This document shows positions 1 through 12,354 of a stretch of 64,000 nt of DNA, piece by piece (position 1 is the first letter of the stretch; every line of letters begins with the position of its first letter). The notes under the pieces are model-generated. The model searched no databases, was not told where the DNA came from, and saw nothing but the letters and a program-made list of their open reading frames with translations. The translations under genes and the position numbers were made by a program. Location of the stretch: contig OZ014423.1 of NCBI GenBank assembly GCA_963965975.1, positions 434,001 to 498,000 of the forward strand, read 5' to 3'. The DNA is from Xestospongia bergquistia. Its lineage: Eukaryota; Porifera; Demospongiae; Haplosclerida; Petrosiidae.

Positions 1-2207
1 TGATGACGATGTTGGTGGTGAAGTACTTGTGGGTGTATAGTTTAAAACAAGATTGGCCAATAAGTAAAATGATGACATAACAATCTATAACTTATAATAG
101 TTATAATGACAATCATAGTCTTATATACCTGTGAACTGGTATCATTATGTAACAACTTTATACAATTCTCTAATAACAATTTAATTGTAGCTAAATCTTT
201 ACCAGTATGTGGACCATATTGTAACATTCTCTGTGATACTCTAAAGAACAAGATACGATCAAAATCTAAGTAATTACACACGTTACCTGTAAAATAAAAC
301 AGCAACATTTTTAGCAAATGGGTTCTCCTCCTGTTCACCCTGTAAGGATTGATAAACTCCACCCATTTCTCTACCCATTTAATTACTTTTGCAGAGTCAT
401 CAGTTGATGTTAGAGTTGTAAGATCATAGAGTTTAACAATGTCTTTCCCTTTTGGACGAAAGAGCCAGTAGGTGTGGCCTTCACGAGTACAATTTGCCTT
501 CAAGAATGATAATATATTTTGTGCCACCTCAAGAACCTCCTATCTTTTGTAGTGAACAAAGGGTTAAATTAAGAGTCTCTTACTTGAGGAGAAAATTGTG
601 AATTTTTGTCTAAATTTGGTATATCTTCAGTTTTAATGACTTCATATTTCTACAGAGAAAACATAAATTTATCAATCTATTCTCCCAATTTATCTGTCTA
701 TCTATCTATCTATCTATCAGTCAGTTTAAATTTCCATCAAACTATCAATCTATCTAACCTGAACAATTCCATTTAGATGGAAACACATAGCCAGTTCTGG
801 TACATTACACATCAAATTATCCAACCAATAATCCAATCCTGTTAATACAGTAATCGGTTTTTGCATATCTCTAGTAATATCATAAGTAACAAAAACTAAA
901 ACACATTGAAAGAGTACCTTAATCTTAAACTAATGGCTGGTTGTCCCCCACGTCCAAATATAGGTAGATCACTACCAAGTAACATTCTAATATCTCTAAT
1001 TGTCCACTTCACATTGAGATGAAAGGGTTGGGTGGGCTAAAGAAAAGATAAATAAAGTAGACAAAGGTCTGTGAGTCATACTGGGTTAGGAGGAGAATAG
1101 GGAAAGTGTCTATCATCAGATACTTCTTCAACATAGGGCCCTGCAATGATCTCTGGACTGACAGACTCTGTTTCCTTCACATCCTTTGTTACTTCTCTAA
1201 CAACCAGGGGTAATGAGACAGCTCCTGAATTCTGCATTGTTTCCAAATTAATTGAAAGAGATGCACCTTCAGAAAGTGTCTCTTCACCAGTGTCTCTTTG
1301 TGGAGCTGGTAACATGGGATGAGATGGTTGGTCCTCAATGCTAAGAAAAAAAAGAAAAAAATATAAATATGTTTTTTTTACTTACCTATAGTAAAGGAGC
1401 TTGGAGTACATGCTACGATGATGAGAAGAGGCAGGATCTTTCTTACGAGCATACAGCTATGAAATAGTATTAAGTAAGTAATGTATTATTACTAGGTAAG
1501 TCATACTTGAGGTAGTTCTTCATCACATACTAATTTTTTTAAACTCTATTAGATATTATATCATTTAATAATAAATTAATGAAGGGACTTACCCTTGAAA
1601 ACACCATTTCAGGTACCAGTTCATCAATTAACAATGTCTTACCAACTCGATGTATTGCCATAGAAACATCAGACTGACTATTATAACAATGATAAGAAGA
1701 AATGGCGCAAATGTTAATTCATTCTACCTGTAGGGTAGTGTCAATAGTTTCTTGATGTTTTTAGCATCAGCAATAACATCCATTTCCCCAACATCATTAG
1801 GATAATATGAAGCTAGTGCAATACTATAGAATGACATGGTTAAGTGGTATAGATATTGCCATGTGGGTTTACCTTGATGGGCAGAGCTCAGTTGATGAAG
1901 GAGTGCGATTGAACTGAGAGAATAGGGAGTGTTGAAAGTAATTACCAGCTCCAGAATGACGCCTCAACCAGTTTGGTGGAGGTTGATTGAGATCAGCATT
2001 CTAAAATAAATAATAATGATTATTAAGTGTAATAATAACGACACAGTTAGGACTATGATCTCTTGCCTGCTGCAGTTGCAAAAGAAGTGGAAGAGGTCTT
2101 TTAATTACTACATCACAGCTATCTAACTCTGTTGAGACGTGTTGCTTGCTGTCATCCTCTACCATTTGAGTAGAAATGCTTTCATCTTTCACTTCTTTAG
2201 CAGCCAT
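1..2207 (-). CDS. EDRF1: EDRF1 (erythroid differentiation-related factor 1), 3' part off the window
   Basis: Multi-exon gene read on the minus strand. The start is taken at the ATG at 2207-2205 (MAAKEVKDES). An upstream in-frame ATG at 2264 is possible. Exon 2 (2000-1873) gives PPPNWLRRHSGAG, like the PPANWLRESAKLG block of human EDRF1. Later exons give DVIADAKNIKKLL, VSMAIHRVGKTLLIDEL, WTIRDIRMLLGSDLPIFG, VLTGLDYWLDNLMCNVPEL, KYEVIKTEDIPNL and AQNILSFLKANCTREGHTYW, all in human order. Near 300-400 two short introns stay open in frame. Removing them restores ENPFAKNVAVLFYR, which matches the family. Intron 1 appears to be a GC-AG intron (CAG|GCAAGA, donor at 2066-2065). The family is a conserved nuclear TPR-containing factor linked to globin gene control in vertebrates; its role in a sponge is unknown. 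The C-terminal half lies left of position 1. Confidence 0.93.
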
Positions 2208-2534
2208 TTTATTATTGAGTGGATCATGAATCTTATTATACTGTGCTATATTCCTAGGGTACATTTATCATCCAAAGATGTATCTACATATATAGTCCAG
2301 TGATTCTCCTGTGACATCATATGTTTTACAATGCCATTGTTTGGACCTTTGGAGGTGTGGTCTAAAAACACGAACCGTACCTATATAACGCAAGGTTCGT
2401 CCGCGTTCGCCTACTCCGGGTTCGCCACGGTTTCGCCTACGGATACCGTAATTCCAATTACTAGAAATTTTTGAATTTTTCATTGTAATTAACATTAGAA
2501 TTGCAAAATACATAGAGATGTGTAAGATATGTAA

Positions 2535-2750
2535 CTAAGCAACAAGAGAGGAAGAGATGAAAGGATACTTTGGAGATGCAGCAACAGAGAATGTACAGAG
2601 TCACTAACAACACTAAAGTACAACACTATCACAACACAAAAGGACCAAAATCATCCAGGAGATCAGGCTGCTATTGAATTTGAAAAGATAGTCATTGAAC
2701 TAAAGGAAACTGCTAAGGAGACTTTTACTTTTGTGTTAAAATTAGAGTAG
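2535..2750 (+). pseudogene. FLYWCH-type zinc finger relic, transposase-associated
   Basis: An open frame from 2535 to the TAG at 2748-2750 has no start codon of its own. It contains LWRCSNRECTESLTT, then KDQNHPGDQAAIEFEKI and IELKETAKET. This is the second half of a FLYWCH zinc finger (W-x-C-x4-C followed by H-x-H), with the first histidine of the HxH pair replaced by Gln. FLYWCH domains occur in host proteins and next to Mutator-like transposases. The N-terminal half and any transposase domain are absent. Inverted repeats of 12 bp (2405-2416 against 2745-2756) flank it, so it is probably a decayed mobile-element fragment. Confidence 0.55.
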
Positions 2751-3089
2751 GCGAACCCGTACTAACTCATAATGCAGTGAGGGTTAAAAAATTATACCTC
2801 ATCTTTTAGACTTGTAGATGATAAAAAGAGTTAGTAATTTAGCTGAGCATTGTTCAGGAAATAACTAATATATATATATATATATATATATACATAATAT
2901 AATTATTTCAATCATATAACTTATACCTGTTTGTTATTTTAATGGGAGGTACATTTACAATATAGGTGTCATAATTATTACAAGGTGTATAATGTAGCAG
3001 GTCTAGCAATGATGTAACAATTACTTTAGTGATGCATTACTAACAACTTACCAAAATAATGTGAACACTTTGGACTTACTACAATCACC

Positions 3090-3240
3090 AAGCAACATTA
3101 CATGGTATCTGTTACCATAACAATATTGCAATAGTAACAGTTACCATAGCAATATCATCATAGCAACAGCTAGCATGTATGTTACCAAGCAACATTACCA
3201 TACTAACAATTACTATAGCAACAGTATCTGTATACTAGTT
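3090..3240. repeat. Degenerate 'gttaccatagcaa' repeats (RFX X-box-like)
   Basis: At least six imperfect copies of a 13-14-bp motif such as gttaccatagcaat, gttaccaagcaaca and attactatagcaac lie in 150 bp. The core resembles the RFX X-box (GTTGCCATGGCAAC type), but this may be simple-repeat drift. Confidence 0.4.
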
Positions 3241-3715
3241 ATCTTCATAAAGAACATGGACTGTTATTAATGACCCTATATGACTAACTTCATTAAATAT
3301 TTAAACTCATCTTGTTCCATGTCATCTTGGGTCATTTTTTAATTCTAACTAATGATAGAACAATGACGCAATTGTTATAGAGTTCAAAAGGTCCTGTGCT
3401 TGAAATGAGGGACAGGTGACATTGCAGTAAGTATAAGCAAACTACGCACATTTACAAAAATATCATGAGAAATTTTACATTTTAATTAAGATATTCAGAA
3501 ATACAACTTTTAAAAAAGACTGAGGAAGGTGGAAATGTGCAAAAACAGCCACAGAATTTTTGAAATTATAAAACACTCGATTTGTTCCAAGTTTTTTTGA
3601 GTGCTGTTTTTTTGCAATTAGTAGGTGTGGTTATTAGTTTATTTTCAGAATCAAATTTTGCGTTATAAATTAAAAGTTAACGAATAATTAGATACTTTAT
3701 GGCAGGAACGCCAAG

Positions 3716-5522
3716 ATGGCTACATCAATAGTTAGAAGTGTTGTAGCTAGTCTAATGAAAAAGGTAAACTTACCCTCCTCAAAAAATTGAGACTATTTTC
3801 TTCATTTAGGATGCTATATTAACTAGATGTATTGCATCAGTTGTCTCTGAACAGGTAAGATATTAACGAATATATTTACTATAGGTAAACTAATATTGGA
3901 GGGAAACCTCTATAATAATAAATAACAACTGATCCAGATACCTTCACGATCAAAATATGGTGGTCGACAAACAGTGACATTGATACCAGGAGATGGAATA
4001 GGGCCTGAACTAGCTGCATCTGTGAAGGAAATATTTCGGTAAATTTATTATTATATCAATTGGTTTAATGCTAATATTATATAATAGATGTGCTAATGTA
4101 CCAGTGCATTTTGAAGATGTTATGGTCAGGTATGATAGTCAATGATAATCACCTGATTATTGCATGTATATCACACAACAGTGGGCTGATATCTCAAGAC
4201 AAACATGCTATCCATGAAGCTGTCACTTCAATACAGAGAAATGGGGTTGGATTAAAAGGTTAATAATTAACAGTAGTACAATATGTACATATAACTATTA
4301 GGAATTATAAGAACTAGACCTGATGATATGGAACAACAATCTCTCAACAAATTATTGAGGTATTTAATTGTAATATCAATTGTTCCTTTAATTATTACTT
4401 GTTATTACAGAATAGATTTGGATCTATTTGCTAATGTCATCTACTGCAAGAGTATACCTGGTATTGAGACAAGGTAAGCACGTGATAGTCATGTGATCTG
4501 ATTTTAATTTCATGTGATTGCAGACATGAAAATGTTGACATTGTAATAATACGTGAGAACACCGAAGGAGAATATAGCGGACTGGAACATGAGGTGTATA
4601 AATGTCTCTCTTTTTCTCTCTCTCTATCTCGTAGATAGAGTGTACCGGGAGTAGTGGAAAGTTTAAAGATTATAACACGTGAAAAGAGTTATCGTATAGC
4701 AAAGTATGCTTTTGATCATGCTAAGAGAAATGATCGTAAAAGAGTAACAGCAATACACAAAGCTAACATAATGTAAATTAAAAGACAAGGAAGAGAGAGT
4801 ATTATGTTAACTATTATAGGAAGCTATCAGATGGTCTCTTCTTAAAAGAGTGTGAAAAAGTGTCAAAACTTTATCCTGGAATTGAGTTTAAATCAATGAT
4901 TATTGATAATTGTTGCATGCAGGTACTCTTATTATCATATGAGTGTCATGAGACTATTTTGTTATCCAGATGGTATCCAATCCATATCAGTTTGATGTTA
5001 TGGTGATGCCCAATCTCTATGGTAACATAGTCAGTAATATTGGTGCTGGACTAGTGGGTGGAGCAGGGGTATGTCCAGGAAAGAACGTGGGGACAGAATT
5101 TGTTATATTTGAGCCAGTAAGTTTATAATTTATTAATTATAATTGAATTAATTTAATTAGGGGGCAAGACATTCAGCTATGGAACTCTCAGCACGTAACA
5201 TAGCTAATCCAACAGCCATGATATTAAGTGCTGTAGACTTGTTGAGGCATTTAGGGTAAGAGAGAGAGTATGTATGTGTGTGTGTGTGTGTTCTATAATA
5301 TTAGTTCTTTTATTCACTAGTTTACAATCTAATGCTAATGATATTCAGGCTGCTGTCTATCACACAATTCAAAAGTCAAAGGTACACACTCTCCTGTCTG
5401 TTGTTATAATTAGTTATTAAGTTTATGTACTGTAGGTAAAGACCTCTGACGTAGGTGGTGATGCTACCACTTCATCATTTGTGCATGCTGTTATATCAAA
5501 TCTTCCTAATAGTAGTAGATAA
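3716..5522 (+). CDS. IDH3 (beta/gamma type): NAD-dependent isocitrate dehydrogenase, beta/gamma-type regulatory subunit, mitochondrial
   Basis: At least twelve small exons. The start [16 protein letters not shown] is a short basic, serine-containing leader that fits mitochondrial import. Exon 3 gives [20 protein letters not shown], very like IDH3G. Later exons give [106 protein letters not shown] and [18 protein letters not shown]. The LEHES segment is typical of the beta/gamma subunits. Other stretches (DNCCMQ, NPYQFDV) are closer to beta, so it may represent one ancestral regulatory subunit. Such subunits work with the catalytic alpha chain in the heterotetramer that turns isocitrate and NAD into 2-oxoglutarate in the TCA cycle. 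The stop TAA is at 5520-5522, and ARL3 converges 237 bp downstream. Confidence 0.93.
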
Positions 5523-5759
5523 AGGAGCAATCATTTCATGAATATATATATTATAGTAGTTAAGTATCATTTCCATTAAAACTAAAAATGAGTGCAACTT
5601 ATTTTCAATTTTTAATGTTAACATTATAATAACAGTAATATTAATGAGTAACATAACATTTTAAAAGGTTGTTCAATGAGAGATAAAAATTGATGTATTT
5701 GCTGACCAGGAAATACATTAAAATGAGTTTGTTTAATATAACTAAGTGAAAATAAGAAA

Positions 5760-6657
5760 TTATTTCTTCTTTGTTTGATCTTGTACAGACTTACAAAGCC
5801 ATTCTAATCCATCCTACATAGAGTTTATCATAGAACATACTATGTACATGTACTTACATCAACTCCTATTCCGGAACTAGCACAACATCCTTGAATACGC
5901 CAACTTCTCCCACGTATGCTGTCCAACTCGAGAGCATCAGCAACCTAATGTAATCATAATTCTTATTACATGCAGATAATGTGTGTTTACTTCTTGAGCT
6001 TTTGCTGAATGTTTTAAGTCTTGCTTGTTAGCAAATAACAAGATAGGCACTTTTAATAATTTATCTTCATCAAGTAACTCCATAAGAACTTCTTTAGCTT
6101 CAGAGAACCTCTTCTTATCAAAGCTATCAATAACAAAAATCTACAAAAGTGAAAAATCATATAAGCTGGTTCCATATTCATATTGTGGCTATAGACTGAT
6201 ACTCATTCTATAGACTGATACCCAAACTAAACTAATATGCTCTTACCAAGACATCTGTATTGTCGTAATAATTCCTCCAGTATGGTCTGATCTTTCTCTG
6301 TCCTATATTTAATGACTAATTGTAATTAATATCATCATGGGATGGGAATACCTCCTATGTCCCAAACATTAAGTCTGAAACCTTGTGATCTCACTGTCTT
6401 TACATTGAAGCCCTAGTTACCAAATAAATGAAGAGACATAGGTGTGTATGATAACTTACTAAAGTGGGTGTTGTCTCTGAGGTCTCAATTTCAGCTGATA
6501 AATGTTTGAGGAGAGTGGTTTTACCAGCATTATCTAGTCCTAATAAGAGAAGACGAATTTCTCGGGTTTCTTTCCCTCTCAATCTTCTTAACAATTCTAA
6601 CAATCCCTAATCAGAAAGAAAAGGAATAGGGACAAGAAACCACACAGTACTTACCAT
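5760..6657 (-). CDS. ARL3: ARL3 small GTPase
   Basis: The ATG at 6657-6655 is immediately followed by a splice donor, so coding exon 1 contributes only Met. Exon 2 starts [18 protein letters not shown], then the P-loop [14 protein letters not shown] and the switch I Thr in SETTPT. Later exons give [11 protein letters not shown] (DxxG switch II), [28 protein letters not shown] (NKxD), a CCASSG segment at the usual SCS/A position, and the last exon [17 protein letters not shown]. The C-terminus matches human ARL3 (DGMNWVCKNVNAKKK) rather than ARL2. ARL3-GTP releases lipidated cargo from UNC119 and PDE6D in cilia. Sponge choanocytes and larval cells are ciliated, so that role is plausible (inference). 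Confidence 0.95.
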
Positions 6658-6940
6658 TTTCTTATGTTTATTTGTGTCCTTGACAACCAACGTAAGTCAC
6701 GCCCACAAATATTAACTTTAAAAAATTATCAATAATAATTATTTAAGAAGACCTCAGATTTTTTAAAGTCTATAGCTATATGACCAGACCAGACTCGATG
6801 AAGGACCTCCACTTTGTATCCCTGACCAATCAAAGAGTAAAAGTAGCTCTCATTATGATCACTCCACCAACAATATAATGTAAGTTACATATAATTATTA
6901 CATTATATACAATAAATAAAAATTGACATAATTAATACAG

Positions 6941-9359
6941 TTATAATGATGTGTCATCTATCACACAAGGTAGTGTTTTATATGGATTTAAAATGCCCTA
7001 AAAATAGAACAAGCAAAAAATAAATACTATAGTACTGACAATGGACTCACTTTTGGATCAAAAAGTCTCTTCATTTCTTTCATCAAAGCCACAGCTTCTG
7101 ATGATTTAGAATAATATATGAAGTTAGCTTTTTTGAAACCGAGACCATGTTCAGCTGATATACTCCCATTACATTGAGCTACATATAATAATAAATACCT
7201 GCATTATAATTATATATGTACATATATACATATAATATTATGTATATTACATATATACATATAATATTATGTATATTACATATATACATACATTATACTA
7301 GTAATAATACATGTATTAGTACCTGTCCATTCAAAGACATAAGGTTCAATCATGTTCAATAGTTCAATAGAGTGACTCTCACCAACAACATTTAAATGTA
7401 AATTACCTATTACATCATATTACATCGTATTATGTAATAGTTATCATACTAATAGTCGTACCATCTCCAATATGTCCATATCCTAACACACACTTAGCCA
7501 CACCCTCTAATCTTATTCTCATATCTTCAACCAATTCATAGAGTTTATGAAGAGGAATAGAAACATCGTACTATAAATAAAGAGAACTTGTAATCTTCAT
7601 ACAATGTACAAGTTGTTACTTCAATATAACATACTTTATAAGTCACTCCTTCTTTGTTGAGAGCTTCAGTAATTCTTTCACGTATTGCCCATATTGCCTT
7701 CATCTATAGGTATAACCCACACCATAGGGTATGTGTCCTCTAGTACTTGTAAACAACTAACCTTACTAACATCAGTAGCTAATGTACCATCCACTATCAT
7801 TCCTTGAGATACGAGTGTTTCCAAGAACTCATTCAATTTCTGAGATATAAAAATAATAATGTAGATACTTCTCTTAATAAACTAATTGGTAGACTAATAA
7901 AGAGGACATACTTCTCTGTCGTGAGCTTCATGAGATCCAGATGTTTCAATCAAGGTATAAAATGGACAATGTGAGAGAGGATTGGACAGATCTAAATGTC
8001 TAGAAACCAATTCTGATGATGTTGAATCAAAGAACTCCACAGCTTAAGAGCAACAAGTAATGATATATTAGTAAGAGCATCAGTTAATTTACCTGAGAGT
8101 ATTTCTCCAAGCATTCTTTTCCCTAACAAATAAACCTCTCTTACTTGATCAAAACTCTTACAACCCATTAATGCAACATTAATTGACTAAACAAGAAATA
8201 CCAGTATAACCAGTATTTGCTATATTATACCTTAGGACGAGCAGGAGTGAGAACAGAGACTGCAGTGACCACACCCAATGTGCCCTCGGAACCAATAAAC
8301 AGCTGCTTTAAATCATAACCTGTGTTATCTTTTCTCATAGTGGATAAGCAGTCCAGTATTGTACCATCAGCCATTACCTGAATAGCAAGATCATGTGACA
8401 GATTCTTACTTCATATAAGAACTTACTACTTCTAATCCTAATATGTTGCAATGGAGAGAGCCATATCTTAGCAACCGCAAACCTCCTGCATTAGTAGACA
8501 CATTGCCTCCAATTTGACAGCTATTATAATTAGTTAAATTGTTAATAAAGTTATTAATTAAACAATACCTTCCCTTAGCTCCTAAATCTAAAGGCATCAT
8601 TAAATTATTTTCAGCTAAATATGTGTCCAAATTCTCCAATACACATCCTGCTTGACAGACGAGTACACCTTGACAGAAAAAATGATATATAGAAACTTTT
8701 TTCCAAATATTATAGCTAACCTGCTACTTTATCAAGAGAAATAATTTGATCCATTAATGATGTTGAGAGAATGATTTCATCATAAACAGCAACACTACCA
8801 CCTATTTTAAACAGTGAATACAACATTACCCAATCAACGTTAACATACCTACCAATCCAGTATTACCTCCTTGTGGTACAACTGCTAGCCTAAATATAAA
8901 TGTATTATAAATAAAATTGTAGAGATGTCCCCTCTCCATACTTTCTCTTGTTACAGTGGCTTAATATATGGGATACTTCCTCTGTTGTCTTGGGACGTAG
9001 GACAACTTGACTCTGTCCTCTATTTAAAAGTAGGTGGAGTTAACTACCCTATATAAAGTTGGATTTTTCTGTCTAACCTTACAATACTTAACCAATCTAC
9101 ATTATAAGGTTCTACACTTGTAGGATCAGTAATGATACGATCACCAAGAATGTTTTTAAATTCTTGTATATCAAGTTCAGTGACCTGTACAATATAATGA
9201 GACAGTCTTGGCATGCAGACCTACCTTTGAATAATCTCCTCTTTGTATTTGATAATGCTCAGCAGTTAGAGGAACAGTAGATGACCTGCTAAAGACTCTC
9301 CTAGCTAGCTGTAACCCTTGTTTGAGGCTTCCTCTGCAAAGAGATAAACGAGCTTGCAT
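6941..9359 (-). CDS. D2HGDH: D-2-hydroxyglutarate dehydrogenase, mitochondrial
   Basis: The start is chosen at 9359 because the first residues [20 protein letters not shown] form an Arg-rich, acid-free leader suited to mitochondrial import. The frame is open further upstream to 9557, but that runs into the neighbouring gene. Successive exons give [30 protein letters not shown] (FAD-binding PCMH-type motif), [78 protein letters not shown] (metal/substrate His residues), [13 protein letters not shown] and [15 protein letters not shown]. All match the human enzyme. It oxidises D-2-hydroxyglutarate to 2-oxoglutarate using FAD, passing electrons to ETF. The stop is at 6941. The start faces that of MCMBP with only 45 bp between them. 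Confidence 0.95.
7219..7291. repeat. 29-bp AT-rich tandem repeat in a D2HGDH intron
   Basis: About 2.4 copies of a 29-bp unit beginning catatatacatataatatta, built from TA/CA steps. It lies inside a D2HGDH intron and has no coding content. Confidence 0.7.
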
Positions 9360-9404
9360 AGCTAAGTAGTTCTTGGGTGGAGCTAGAGGTAGGGCTGAAG
9401 TGAG
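9360..9404. promoter_or_regulatory. 45-bp shared start region of D2HGDH and MCMBP
   Basis: Only 45 bp separate the two divergent ATGs. The 5' ends of the two transcripts must be extremely short, or must overlap inside each other's first exon. It contains gggtggagct and no TATA box. The assignment as a shared promoter is positional inference. Confidence 0.5.
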
Positions 9405-12183
9405 ATGGAGTGGGTTAGTCGCCCTTTGGATATAGTAGAGAAATACTTTGGTAATATACAGATAGATAATAAAATACATCTCTTTTAATATATCTCTTAT
9501 AGCTGAAGACAAATTGGATGATATTCCAAAGTTTTTTAAGTCACTATGTAGGGACAATGTGAGTACGATAAATAAAAATCATTGCACAGATAATTATAAT
9601 ATATATATATATATATGTTATAGATACCACTCTTAAATGTAACATCGCAGGACTATTTACCACCAAATGGTTCTTTAGTAAGATATCGAGGAATGATACA
9701 AGATCAATTTGATCCTGAATTCTACCTCAAAGTATTTTCAGCTGTCAATAGAGATAGCGGAGATAAGGTACATAGGTGTGCATGGATCATTAGATAGACT
9801 TTAAATCAAAGTAGATATTATGTCACGGAATGTACAAAGAAGATGTAGAATTGCCTGTGAGTATAATGAATACAACTGTCTATCCATTTGCCTGTCTCAT
9901 ACTTAGGATGGGTTTGAACCAGATTATGAGAGTCAAGATAATATTACTGGTGAACGTCAGACCCTCTATGTTATCCCAATCCCAGGTGAAACCCCTTGGG
10001 TTCAACAAGTAAAAACCTCCTTAACAATTGAACAATCCAGCTATTAATGCATTCACTAGATTAATGGGAGAAGTCAGAAAGGTGATGAGTGTGGTCAAGG
10101 TGACTCTAGATCACATGATACAAGCTGTACTAAAAGGCAATTAGAAGATGATGATGAGATAATAATGGATGTCAACATGGAAGGAGATATTACAAGTACT
10201 AGATACATATATAAAATGGTGGCTATATCTCTATATAATAGCTCATGTGAATAAAAAATGCAAAGACTCATCAGCAGCTGTAGGTAATGAGGGCGTGTCA
10301 TCAAGCAGCACTCTCATCTCATTTCAATACCCTTTACCAAATGAGAAACGTATCCCTTGTCTAGTTAAAGTAATTCAGCTCCTATTATTAATTATATTTA
10401 TTACGACATTATTACACAGGTGTATTGTGATGCTGATATTGGTCTTGTAAATGGATTAATGGAGTTTATTGGTATCCTTTCTACAGATCCTTCATTGGTT
10501 AATTTTGAAACACCTGATTCCAATATTGATTTAGTGGATCCATTTGCTTCAGAGTCTCTAGCTGAACGACAATCTCATTGTCCACCTCCATCACTTATAC
10601 CACGACTTCATTGTCTTGTGACCACACCTCTCTCTCATTCTAATCCTCTTCTTCCACTTACCATCCCTCATACAAATAGTAAGGAGATTGAAATGAGTCT
10701 ATCAGTATAGGAATGAGTCCATTCATAGGAACAATATCAGTATAAATATGAACCTAAGATAACAGTAGTATAGGAGTGAGTCTATCAGTATAGGAATGAG
10801 TCCATTCATAGGAACAATATCAGTATAAATATGAACCTAAGATAACAGTAGTATAGGAGTGAGTTTATCAGTATAGGAATGAGTTGTTTACATAGAAATT
10901 ACTCCAATATAAATCTTTTATCACATAGGTTTTAGTGATTTGGGATATGACATGAAGAAATGTCATGATAGTCTTCTTGATGTTCTTACTGGAGCCTGCC
11001 TAGGTGATCATTTAGCAGCTGAATTCCTTCTTTTACACTTGATATCGTCTGTGTGAGTAATCTGCCTTTACTACTTGTTATAAATGATCTTGTTCTCATT
11101 AAAGATATGGTCGTACTGAAGTAATGGCTTTAGGGAAATTAGGTCTGAATATTTCTCATTGTTCTGGTGGTTTTCCAATAGCTTTATATGAATTGATACA
11201 ACAACTAGTTACAAAAGTAAATACAGTCATCTTAAATATCAATGCTTCTTCCATCTCTCTCTCTCTCTCACACACACACACACGTGTGTACACGTGTGCC
11301 TTTAGAGTCACTATTTATCTCTTAGTCTTTCAAACCTTAACTCTTCTCAATTTATTCCTTACAAAGACTATACAGACAATAAACTACACACTGGGCTACT
11401 ACAACTGTCAAATGGTATTGTCATGTGATTGTCATGTGATTCATTATAATTTATTATAATAAGGCACTCATTTGGTAATTGACGAACTGGCTATGACACC
11501 AGGTCAACTTAACGAGAAGGGTGTGGCTAATCTCACTGCTCTTGGAGGTGTAGTTCAATGGCAAAAAGTCAAATATGACTTCAAGTTTCATTCACAAGAC
11601 TTTAATTGTGATCTGGTATGTCATGAATGTTTGATAAATTCATTATATTTCTTTAATAGCCTGTCCTTGTCTTGTCAGAAGGAAAATCAATACTTAATGT
11701 AAGGAATTATTATTGATACATTTATTTGTCCATTTATTGTGTTAGGTTGATTGTCATGTACCTCTTCAACCAATGACATCATCAACATCTCAGTATGTTA
11801 TCAATGAAATCTCTTCTCATTTACTGGAACAATTGAGGGTTTACCTCACTCTTTGTCGTACACTAACTTATCATCTTCAACCAGACATTCAAAAGGTACC
11901 ACTCACTCTCTCTCTCTCACTCTGTCTACTCCTTTTGTTTATTTAGCCATTAAAAAACACTATTGTTGCTAAACAAAATATTTTTCTCCATCATTAGAGG
12001 TTGGAAGAAGACTTTGTTCAGATGCGACGTACAGATCCACAGATGAATGGAGATGTATTTCATCATCTTCTCTGTCTAGGTCGACTGGTCACACTTAGTA
12101 GAAGAGAGAATACATTATCATTGGAACATTGGGAATATACCAAAAGATTACATATTAATCGTACAGCTCGACTCAACAACTAA
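9405..12183 (+). CDS. MCMBP: MCM complex-binding protein
   Basis: The start exon MEWVSRPLDIVEKYF joins to AEDKLDDIPKFFKSL, matching the human N-terminus (EDWLSHPLGIVQGFFAQ). Further exons give SLVRYRGMIQDQFDPEFY, then PGETPWVQQ, FQYPLPNEKRIPCLVKV, GLVNGLMEFIGILSTDP, PPPSLIPRLHCL, LLDVLTGACLGDHLAAEFL, LHLISSVYGRTEVMALGK, LVIDELAMTPGQLNEKGV, VQWQKVKYDF, VYLTLCRTLTYHL and LEEDFVQMRRTDPQ. The stop TAA is at 12181-12183. MCMBP binds MCM3-7 and helps assemble and unload the MCM helicase; it acts in the nucleus. The intron at 10687-10929 carries an 83-bp tandem repeat. The gene converges on QDPR, with 171 bp between stops. Confidence 0.93.
10693..10885. repeat. 83-bp tandem repeat in an MCMBP intron
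   Basis: About 2.3 copies. The string gagtctatcagtatagg recurs at 10695 and 10778, and with one change (gagtttatcag) at 10861, exactly 83 bp apart each time. Intronic. Confidence 0.85.
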
Positions 12184-12354
12184 TAGCTGCTATAAATTAA
12201 GTCTGTGTAATTTAACAGGGGCTGATCTTATCTATTACAGTCTCATTCTCATTCCTTCAGTCTTGGTATGAGTCTATATAATTATCAAAAATGAGTAATA
12301 CACTAAAATCACTAGTCAACAAAATGTCATCAGATATTTTCAAATTAAAAGAAG

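Larger units (their letters stand above)
2208..3715. other. Spacer between EDRF1 and IDH3 start codons
   Basis: About 1.5 kb between divergent genes. It holds GC-rich 'gttcgcc' repeats (2400-2440), a FLYWCH-like coding relic (2535-2750), a (TA)n tract near 2870-2892, and degenerate 'gttaccatagcaa'-like repeats at about 3090-3240. No intact gene was seen. Both promoters and the 5' UTRs should lie here. Confidence 0.7.
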
